Shown: one piece after another, positions 56,705 through 64,000 of the stretch
Layout of the letters: every line of letters starts with the position of its first letter
Position numbering within the stretch: position 1 is the stretch's first letter
The notes under the pieces: model-generated
What the model saw: the letters and a program-made list of their open reading frames with translations, nothing else
Database searches by the model: none
What the model was told of the DNA's origin: nothing
Source: Paenisporosarcina sp. OV554
GTDB taxonomy: Bacteria > Bacillota > Bacilli > Bacillales_A > Planococcaceae
DNA: 64,000 bases
Assembly (NCBI RefSeq): GCF_003058165.1
Contig: NZ_QBUC01000004.1
Coordinates: forward strand, 124,001 to 188,000
Reading direction: 5' to 3'
Made by a program: the position numbers and the translations under genes

Positions 56705-56887
56705 ATTAAAGAAATTGGTTTCGGAAGACCGAACAAATATATAGAACCCCCGTTAAAAAAGCTAAAAGAACTTGATACACTAGTTTGGAAAGAGGTTGAG
56801 TACTCTATATGTCGCTCATTAAGAGGAACAGACTTAAAGGACAGCTTTCTGTTTATACACGTAATGACATGGATAGTTTAAAATTAG
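56705..56887 (+). pseudogene. Gp49/HigB-like toxin remnant
   Basis: A plus-strand frame reads KEIGFGRPNKYIEPPLKKLK, ELDTLVWKEVEYSICRSLRG, TDLKDSFLFIHVMTWIV, close in style to phage-derived Gp49-like (DUF891) RelE-fold toxins. It has no start codon in frame and ends early; no antitoxin gene follows. Confidence 0.45.
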
Positions 56888-57105
56888 GAGGAAGTACATC
56901 GAGAATTATAAATTAGAAGATATTGACCTTTGGGTAACCCCTGTTTTGATTCTGTCTCAAAAACAGGGTCAGTCCCTAGCGCAAATACGATAAACAACAG
57001 GATTAACAGAACCTAAAATTAATATGAAATCAAAAATTTGAAATTCTATTTGGGTTTCTTTTATGTGCATATGGTACACTGTTGGAAAAAATAAAGGAGT
57101 CAATG

Positions 57106-57921
57106 ATGCGACTAATATCGATTTGCCCAAGCAATACAGAACTACTTGCCTACTTAGGATTAACAGAAAATCTCGTTGGACTTGATGACTTTTCAGATTG
57201 GCCTTTATCTGTTCAGCATTTACCGAAGCTTGGTCCAGATTTATCCATCGATATCGATGCACTTGAAGCATTAAATCCCGATTTGGTTCTTGCTTCGCTG
57301 AGTGTTCCTGGCATGGAGAAAAATGTGAACGAATTAGTGGCTCGCGGTATTCCTCATCTTGTTTTGGATCCACAAAGTTTAAACGACATTGCTGAGGATT
57401 TATTGACAGTAGGAAATGCATGTGGAATAAGTCCGCATGCAGAAGTTGTTGCGACTGCATATGAATCTTTCGTAAGAGAAATGAACAAACGAGCTGCCAC
57501 GGTTGAAAAGACACCTGAACTATACTGGGAGTGGTGGCCAAAACCAATATTCACTCCAGGGAAAATTAATTGGTTAACAGAAGTGAGCGAGATTTCTGGA
57601 GGTCGCAATATTTTTCGAGATGTAGAATTAGCCAGTATTCAAACAGACTGGGATGACGTCATGCGTCGAAATCCAGATTATATCTTCTTGGCATGGGTAG
57701 GTGTAAGATTAGACAAAGTAAACACAAAAGTGGTTGAAAAACGACCTGGATTCGATGGACTAACAGATGAACAGAAAAGTCATCTATATATAATGGAAGA
57801 AGAATTATATTGTCGTCCTTCCCCTCGTTTACTTGAAGGCGCTCTTAAACTCTCTAATATATTACATCCAGACATTTATGGAGATTTAGAGTTGCCACTT
57901 TGGATCAAGCATAACAAGTGA
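57106..57921 (+). CDS. BtuF-like cobalamin-binding-type protein without signal peptide
   Basis: About 271 residues of a class III periplasmic-binding fold: MRLISICPSNTELLAYLGLT, PDLVLASLSVPGMEKNVNEL, LYWEWWPKPIFTPGKINWLT, EVSEISGGRNIF and RRNPDYIFLAWVGVRL are typical of BtuF/cobalamin-binding proteins. I choose the second of two adjacent ATGs for its spacing from AAAGGAG. There is no signal peptide or lipobox and no BtuCD partner, so it is probably cytosolic with an unestablished role. Similar solitary proteins are common in Bacillus. It is convergent with tyrS. Confidence 0.85.
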   Translation: MRLISICPSNTELLAYLGLTENLVGLDDFSDWPLSVQHLPKLGPDLSIDIDALEALNPDLVLASLSVPGMEKNVNELVARGIPHLVLDPQSLNDIAEDLLTVGNACGISPHAEVVATAYESFVREMNKRAATVEKTPELYWEWWPKPIFTPGKINWLTEVSEISGGRNIFRDVELASIQTDWDDVMRRNPDYIFLAWVGVRLDKVNTKVVEKRPGFDGLTDEQKSHLYIMEEELYCRPSPRLLEGALKLSNILHPDIYGDLELPLWIKHNK

Positions 57922-57936
57922 TTATTAGGAATATAT

Positions 57937-57976
57937 AAAAGCTGCTAGACGAATTCAAAATCGTCTAGCAGCTTTT
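57937..57976. terminator. Bidirectional terminator between the BtuF-like gene and tyrS
   Basis: AAAAGCTGCTAGACGA and TCGTCTAGCAGCTTTT form a perfect 16-bp stem with A and T runs, serving both convergent genes. Confidence 0.95.
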
Positions 57977-57980
57977 GTTT

Positions 57981-59276
<1,296 letters not shown>

Positions 59277-59412
59277 TTAAATAATATTGTTGTTTGTCGT
59301 ACATTTGCGTTAGCCCCAAATGTACTATTTCGTTTGTTTCAACAGCAATCTGATAGCCCAACTTTTAATACAAAAAACGTCCCTCTCATAATCTGAGCTA
59401 GACAATAAAAAA

Positions 59413-59640
59413 GTCCCTGCACGATTAATTAAAATCATGCAGGGACGCTAATATTATTTGCGCGGTACCACCCAGCTTGAAGGAACTTGCCCTTCCGCTC
59501 TTCAGACACAGTATCGTTGTGTAAACGTTTAAGCTCCCAGCCTGTAATTCATGTATGCACACTGACCAACTTTCACCAACCGCTGGCTCTCTAAACAGCA
59601 CTTGCATTCATTACTTCGGACTTTTCATCACTTAAAGCAC
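59413..59640 (-). promoter_or_regulatory. T-box riboswitch of tyrS
   Basis: On the minus strand, GGTGGTACCGCG (59472 to 59461) is the classic T-box/antiterminator sequence. A terminator follows (GTCCCTGC with GCAGGGAC, then U-run, 59446 to 59413). Stem I lies upstream (AGAGAGCCAGCGGTTGGTG), with AATTACAGG containing a UAC Tyr specifier at about 59546-59544. Uncharged tRNA-Tyr would stabilise the antiterminator and permit tyrS transcription. Confidence 0.93.
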
Positions 59641-59653
59641 TATATATTTTTTC

Positions 59654-59681
59654 ATTGTACGCCTAAAATTTTCGTTGTCAA
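59654..59681 (-). promoter_or_regulatory. tyrS promoter
   Basis: On the minus strand, TTGACA (59681-59676) and TACAAT (59659-59654) are separated by 16 bp, a near-consensus sigma-A promoter just upstream of the T-box leader. Confidence 0.8.
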
Positions 59682-59708
59682 TAAAATTAATAAAAAAGGA
59701 AGTTTTTA

Positions 59709-59717
59709 TGATATAAT
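59709..59717 (+). promoter_or_regulatory. Extended -10 promoter of the penicillin-binding protein gene
   Basis: TGATATAAT (TGn followed by consensus TATAAT) lies about 28 bp before the TTG start of the plus-strand gene, implying a very short 5' leader. No good -35 is found, as is usual for extended -10 promoters. It lies within 30 bp of the divergent tyrS promoter. Confidence 0.6.
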
Positions 59718-59745
59718 AGGACAAGATTTTAGGGGGTCGATTCCA

Positions 59746-62664
59746 TTGAATGATCAAGTGAAAAATAGACTAAAACAAATAAGTGAAACATGGGATAAAT
59801 GGACAAAAGCACGATGGGCAAAAGGCCTACGTATAACGTCTGGTGTCTTTTGGAATCTTGCTATACTAGTGTTAATTGTTTTTCTAGTTGGTGGAGCATT
59901 TGTAGGATCTGTTGGAGCGGGTTACTTTGCTTCATTGGTAGATCAAGAACCGCTAAGAAAAGAAAAAGAAATGCGTAGTTCTATACTAAGTTATGAAGAA
60001 ACCTCGGAACTTTACTTTTCCGATAATGTTTATTTAGGGAAAGTAAGAGCAGATTTACAGCGTCGAGAAACGAAACTATCTGAAGTGTCACCATTTGTTT
60101 TAGATGCAGTATATGCAACTGAAGATGAATACTTCGAAGTTCATAACGGGGTCGTTCCAAAAGCCATTTTCCGTGGACTATTTCAAGATGTGACGAACTC
60201 GGATAGTCAAACTGGTGGATCAACATTAACTCAACAGTTAATTAAAAACCAAATTTTAACAAACGAAGTTTCTTATGAGCGTAAAGCCAAAGAAATTCTT
60301 CTCGCATTACGACTTGAGAAATTTATGGAAAAAGATGAACTTTTAGAAGCCTACTTAAATATTATTCCTTATGGCCGTAATGCTGCAGGAGAAAATATTG
60401 CCGGAATTGAAACTGCCTCAGAAGGTATTTTTAATGTAAAAGCAAAAGATTTAAATCTTCCTCAAGCTGCTTTTATTGCAGGCATACCACAAGCACCTTT
60501 TGCACACACACCATTTACTAAAGAAGGTTTAAAAGATGCTGATGGGTTAAAACCTGGGATAGACCGAATGTTGACCGTTCTTTATCGAATGAAAGAAACT
60601 AATTACATTACGGAAAAAGAGTACAATGCAGCAATTGCATATGATATTAAAAAAGATTTTCGTTCTGCAGAAAAATCAACAAGTGAACGATATCCTGATT
60701 TAAATGCTGAACTGGAGCGCCAAGCAATTGCAATCATTTCAGTGTTGTTGGCTGAAAAAGATGGAATTGACCCCGAACGTTTAGAGGAAGAAAATAAATT
60801 AAAAGTGAAATATGAGATGCTGGCTGAACAAAAGATGCGTGTAAATGGATATCGTATTCACTCTACTATTGACAAAAAATTATACGATACACATCAAAAA
60901 GTAAAAAATGAGTTTGAAAGCTATGGTTTTACAACTAAAGAAGAACGTACGAACAAAGATGGTGAAACTAAACTAGTGGATGTTCCTGTTCAAGTCGGAA
61001 GTATTTTAATGGAAAACAGCACTGGTCGTATTTTAAGCTTTATTGCAGGACGTGATTACAATACCGAGAAGTTAAACCATGCTACTCAAGGATTCCGTCC
61101 AAATGGTTCCACAATGAAACCACTTGTCGGTTATGGACCTGCAATTGAATATGGGGTTATTGGTGCAGGTAGTCCTGTAGTTGATGTGAAATTAGATGGT
61201 TTTATGGCAGGACCTATACTATACAAACCTGGAAATTTCCTTGCTAACCAAGAGCTTGGAATTATTCCAGCTCGACAGGCTCTTGCTACTTCTCAAAACT
61301 TAGCTGCAGTTCGCCTGTATGATTCAATTAAAGATCGTAAACCTACAACTTTTTTAGAAAAGATGAATTTCTCTAAAGTTACAGATGGAACTTATGCTAA
61401 CCCATCAACCGTACTTGGTACAGTAGATGTGTCAGTTCAAGAAAACACCAATGCTTATGCTACTATAGCAAATGCTGGACAGTATGTTCCCTCGTATATG
61501 ATTGAGAAAATTGAAGATGCCGATGGTAATGTCGTATTTCAACATAAGTCAAAAGCTGTTCCTGTCTATTCACCTCAAACTGCATATATTTTAACTGATA
61601 TGTTAAGAGATGTTTTGAGCGTCGGAACTGGAACAAAAGCGAAAAGCATGTTGAAATTCAGTTCGGATTTTGCAGCAAAAACTGGCACAACAAACGAAGC
61701 ACATGATGTTTGGTTTATGGGATATAATCCATCTATCACACTAGGCGTATGGTTAGGTTATGATAAACAAAAAACTTTAATTGACCATACTGGTAGATAT
61801 CCTCAACCAGGAGCACGTGTAAATATGTTATGGGCAAAATTAATGAACGCTTCTTATGATGTGAATCCTAAAATGATTGATCCAAACATAGAATTTAAAG
61901 CGCCAAAAGGTGTAGTGTCACGTTCCTTCTGTGCTATTTCAGGGATGGCACCTTCAGCTGAATGTTCTCGTGCTGGTCTTGTGACATCAGATTTATTTAA
62001 TGGAAACACTTTTGTCCCAACTAGAGTAGATGATAGTTTCGTTTCTTCTTCATACGTAATGATTAAGGACAAGCGTTATCGGGCTCTTCCTACTACACCA
62101 AGCGAATTTGTTACAGCTGGTGGGGTTGGTGTTAACGAAGATTTTATTAAGCGCATGTTCGGTAGAATGAATGGCGATCCTAGTAAATTGTTCCCGAATA
62201 ACTCTAGATTCGCAAATCGTGTTGTTTCCGAAGATACTTTTAAAGCAGATGGAGCAGCACCACAACCTGTTACTGCTACATTATCAGGACAGAAACTAAC
62301 TTGGACGAATTCCGCTTCGTATGATGTTGTTGGATACCGAGTGTTCAGTCGTACTGGAGGAAACAATGTTCTTCTTACTTCGATTAAAGAAGCAGGTGGA
62401 AATTCGTATCAAGTTAGTGGACCAGGTGAATATTTCGTTGTAGCTGTTGATATTACAGGGGTTCAATCCTCTGGATCTAACGTAGCTAAAATTGAGACTC
62501 CTGAACCTGAGCCTACTCCGGAACCAAAGCCAGAACCGAAACCAGAGCCAAAACCGGAACCAAAACCTGAAAAACCAAAACCACCAGTTGTAACACCCCC
62601 AGTGGTGACTCCACCAGTGGGGACACCGCCTCCAGTTGTGACTCCACCTGGAGATGGAGAATAA
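59746..62664 (+). CDS. Class A penicillin-binding protein (bifunctional transglycosylase/transpeptidase)
   Basis: I start it at TTG 59746 behind TAGGGGGTC; any earlier start would lie in the tyrS leader. The 972-residue product has a short cytoplasmic segment, one transmembrane helix (~35-60), a GT51 glycosyltransferase domain (~95-290; TEDEYFEVHNGVVPKAIFRG, GGSTLTQQLIKNQIL) and a transpeptidase domain (~420-720) with SxxK in GSTMKP, SxN in TSQN and KTG in AAKTGTTNEAHD. A C-terminal beta (Fn3-like) domain (~840-920) and a Pro/Glu/Lys repeat tail (EPKPEPKPEPK, TPPVVTPP) follow. It polymerises and cross-links peptidoglycan. It is flanked by tyrS and acsA. Confidence 0.95.
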   Translation: MNDQVKNRLKQISETWDKWTKARWAKGLRITSGVFWNLAILVLIVFLVGGAFVGSVGAGYFASLVDQEPLRKEKEMRSSILSYEETSELYFSDNVYLGKVRADLQRRETKLSEVSPFVLDAVYATEDEYFEVHNGVVPKAIFRGLFQDVTNSDSQTGGSTLTQQLIKNQILTNEVSYERKAKEILLALRLEKFMEKDELLEAYLNIIPYGRNAAGENIAGIETASEGIFNVKAKDLNLPQAAFIAGIPQAPFAHTPFTKEGLKDADGLKPGIDRMLTVLYRMKETNYITEKEYNAAIAYDIKKDFRSAEKSTSERYPDLNAELERQAIAIISVLLAEKDGIDPERLEEENKLKVKYEMLAEQKMRVNGYRIHSTIDKKLYDTHQKVKNEFESYGFTTKEERTNKDGETKLVDVPVQVGSILMENSTGRILSFIAGRDYNTEKLNHATQGFRPNGSTMKPLVGYGPAIEYGVIGAGSPVVDVKLDGFMAGPILYKPGNFLANQELGIIPARQALATSQNLAAVRLYDSIKDRKPTTFLEKMNFSKVTDGTYANPSTVLGTVDVSVQENTNAYATIANAGQYVPSYMIEKIEDADGNVVFQHKSKAVPVYSPQTAYILTDMLRDVLSVGTGTKAKSMLKFSSDFAAKTGTTNEAHDVWFMGYNPSITLGVWLGYDKQKTLIDHTGRYPQPGARVNMLWAKLMNASYDVNPKMIDPNIEFKAPKGVVSRSFCAISGMAPSAECSRAGLVTSDLFNGNTFVPTRVDDSFVSSSYVMIKDKRYRALPTTPSEFVTAGGVGVNEDFIKRMFGRMNGDPSKLFPNNSRFANRVVSEDTFKADGAAPQPVTATLSGQKLTWTNSASYDVVGYRVFSRTGGNNVLLTSIKEAGGNSYQVSGPGEYFVVAVDITGVQSSGSNVAKIETPEPEPTPEPKPEPKPEPKPEPKPEKPKPPVVTPPVVTPPVGTPPPVVTPPGDGE

Positions 62665-62671
62665 ACATACT

Positions 62672-62717
62672 AAAAAGCTGTGGACCTTATCGATAAGATA
62701 AGGACCACAGCTTTTTT
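62672..62717. terminator. Bidirectional terminator between the PBP gene and acsA
   Basis: AAAAAGCTGTGG-CCTTATC pairs with GATAAGG-CCACAGCTTTTT, giving a long stem with A and T tracts. Confidence 0.95.
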
Positions 62718-62780
62718 CATTCTTATGAGAATTTCTATTTAGGTCAACAGAACACCAAACCATCATCTCAAATTTATCCA

Positions 62781-64000
62781 TTAATCTTCCATTGTTGATA
62801 AATCACCTGTTGGCAAATCTAATTCCCAGGCTTTTAAGACACGTCGCATGATTTTTCCGCTACGAGTTTTTGGAAGTTTATCTTTAAATTCAATTTCACG
62901 AGGAGCCGCGTGTGCAGCTAACCCTTTTTTCACAAATTGTTGAATATCAGCAATTAATTCATCCGAAGGTTCCACACCTTCTTTTAATGCCACGAATGCT
63001 TTAATAATCTCTCCACGTACTGGATCCGGTTTTCCGATAACACCAGCTTCTACAATCGCCGGATGTTCAAGTAGTTTACTTTCCACTTCGAACGGTCCAA
63101 CACGTTCTCCAGAAGTCATGATAACATCATCAACTCTTCCTTGGAACCAGAAGTAGCCATCTTCATCCATGTATGCAGAATCTCCTGATACATACCATTC
63201 ATCGTTTAAGAAATAAGATTGGTACTTTTCAGGGTTGTTCCAAACTTGACGCATCATTGATGGCCATCCCTTTTTCAATGCCAAGTTCCCCATTTGATTC
63301 GGAGGTAATACTACTCCCCGATCATCTACTATTGCTGCCGTAACACCCGGTATTGGTTTACCCATTGATCCAGGACGAATTGGTAAGCAAGCATAGTTAC
63401 AAATCATTTGAGCACCCGTTTCCGTCATCCACCAAGTGTCATGAATACGGTGGTGGAATACTTCAGCACCCCATCGAATAACCTCAGGATTTAATGGTTC
63501 CCCGACAGATAAAACGTGACGTAATGAAGATAAGTCATAGTCTTTCACCAAGGCATCACCAGCTCCCATTAGCATACGGAAAGCGGTAGGTGCGCTGTAC
63601 CAAATTGTGACTCCAAACTCTTCAATTGCTGAATACCAAGCTCCAGGAGAAAAACGTCCGCCCATGACAACCATCGTTGTCCCAGTTAACCACGGCCCAA
63701 AAATACCGTAAGATGTTCCAGTAACCCATCCTGGATCGGCTGTACACCAATAAATATCTTGTTCATTCAAATCTAGTACCCATTTTGCTGTTTGATAATG
63801 TTGAACCATTGCTTCTTGAACATGTAGTACCCCTTTAGGCTTGCCCGTCGAACCCGACGTATAATGGAGAACTAAACCATCTTCTTTATCTAGCCATTCA
63901 ACTTTGAAATAAGGCGATGCCGTTTTCAAATGCTTCATGAAATCAATCGTTTTATTATTTTCCTTAACACTGTCTCCAACTAGTAAAATAGTTTCTAAGT
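62781..64000 (-). CDS. acsA: Acetyl-CoA synthetase (partial, C-terminal ~405 residues)
   Basis: The frame continues past the right edge; the visible part begins LETILLVGDSVKENNK and includes the adenylate-forming motif LHYTSGSTGKPKGVLHVQE, the TWWMTETGAQMICNY acyl-pocket region, the hinge SGDSAYMDEDGYFWFQGRVD and the catalytic, acetylatable Lys in PKTRSGKIMRRVL. It activates acetate to acetyl-CoA through acetyl-AMP. In Bacillus the Lys is controlled by AcuA/AcuC. Convergent with the PBP gene. Confidence 0.95.
   Translation of the reverse strand, partial: LETILLVGDSVKENNKTIDFMKHLKTASPYFKVEWLDKEDGLVLHYTSGSTGKPKGVLHVQEAMVQHYQTAKWVLDLNEQDIYWCTADPGWVTGTSYGIFGPWLTGTTMVVMGGRFSPGAWYSAIEEFGVTIWYSAPTAFRMLMGAGDALVKDYDLSSLRHVLSVGEPLNPEVIRWGAEVFHHRIHDTWWMTETGAQMICNYACLPIRPGSMGKPIPGVTAAIVDDRGVVLPPNQMGNLALKKGWPSMMRQVWNNPEKYQSYFLNDEWYVSGDSAYMDEDGYFWFQGRVDDVIMTSGERVGPFEVESKLLEHPAIVEAGVIGKPDPVRGEIIKAFVALKEGVEPSDELIADIQQFVKKGLAAHAAPREIEFKDKLPKTRSGKIMRRVLKAWELDLPTGDLSTMED

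Noticed and set aside
56969-57547. 192-codon minus-strand frame
   Set aside because: It is antisense to the BtuF-like gene, which has clear protein family motifs and a ribosome site.
59602-59745. Extension of the PBP reading frame to an ATG at 59602
   Set aside because: That segment is the tyrS T-box leader and promoter on the other strand; the TTG at 59746 has the ribosome site and matches the family N-terminus.

Overview
The window comes from a low-GC, probably spore-forming member of the Bacillales. Planococcaceae or a close Bacillaceae relative fits best; species cannot be read from this sequence. The clues are typical Firmicutes control elements (an S4-type rpsD leader, a T-box before tyrS, SAM-I riboswitches, a CcpA cre site), strong GGAGG ribosome binding sites, SLH and subtilase exoproteins, and a CotG-like repeat protein.

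Layout. 0-1.6 kb is core: a methionine gamma-lyase-like gene running off the left edge, and rpsD. 57-64 kb is core again: a BtuF-like binding protein, tyrS with its T-box, a class A penicillin-binding protein and acsA running off the right edge. As I recall, rpsD and tyrS are close convergent neighbours in Bacillus, so the roughly 56 kb between them looks like an accessory region built from many insertions. It contains an integrase remnant beside tRNA-end-like repeats (1.8-5.8 kb) with an RRNPP-type and a LysR-type regulator. Next come three large subtilase genes on the same strand (5.85-22.6 kb): one with an in-frame stop before its last surface-layer repeat, one of 2,678 residues, and one frameshifted and lacking its signal peptide. 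They are followed by a histidine kinase remnant, a secreted TP-repeat protein beside an intact two-component system, an IS30 remnant carrying a MITE-like element, and an ECF sigma/anti-sigma pair with a COG4315 lipoprotein and an AcfC-like binding protein. An HrtBA-type ABC exporter comes next.

The centre (32.8-40.7 kb) is a methionine locus: yitJ, metC, metI, a YezD-like gene with a relic SAM riboswitch, then metE behind two complete promoter/SAM-I/terminator units in series. A third intact SAM-I riboswitch at 51.0 kb controls an acyl-CoA-dehydrogenase-family flavoenzyme, probably used in sulfur scavenging. With the lyase at the left edge, these genes cover homocysteine synthesis, methylation, methionine degradation and possibly organosulfur use. 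Between 40.9 and 56.6 kb lie a resolvase fragment, a Cys/Arg-rich 13-residue-repeat protein resembling spore coat CotG, a secreted Ig-like protein, an ankyrin lipoprotein, a second two-component system, a small Asn/Lys-rich protein, a sugar-phosphate-isomerase-like protein, an M4 metalloprotease and a DinB-family protein. Several decayed genes lie among them (Y-family polymerase, glycosidase-like, Gp49/HigB-like).

The strongest candidates for something new are the duplicated SAM-I control unit of metE, the CotG-like repeat gene, and the giant subtilase with a dockerin-like calcium module and a repeated palindromic upstream region. No CRISPR array, rRNA operon or complete tRNA was seen. All calls come from reading the sequence; no database search was run.
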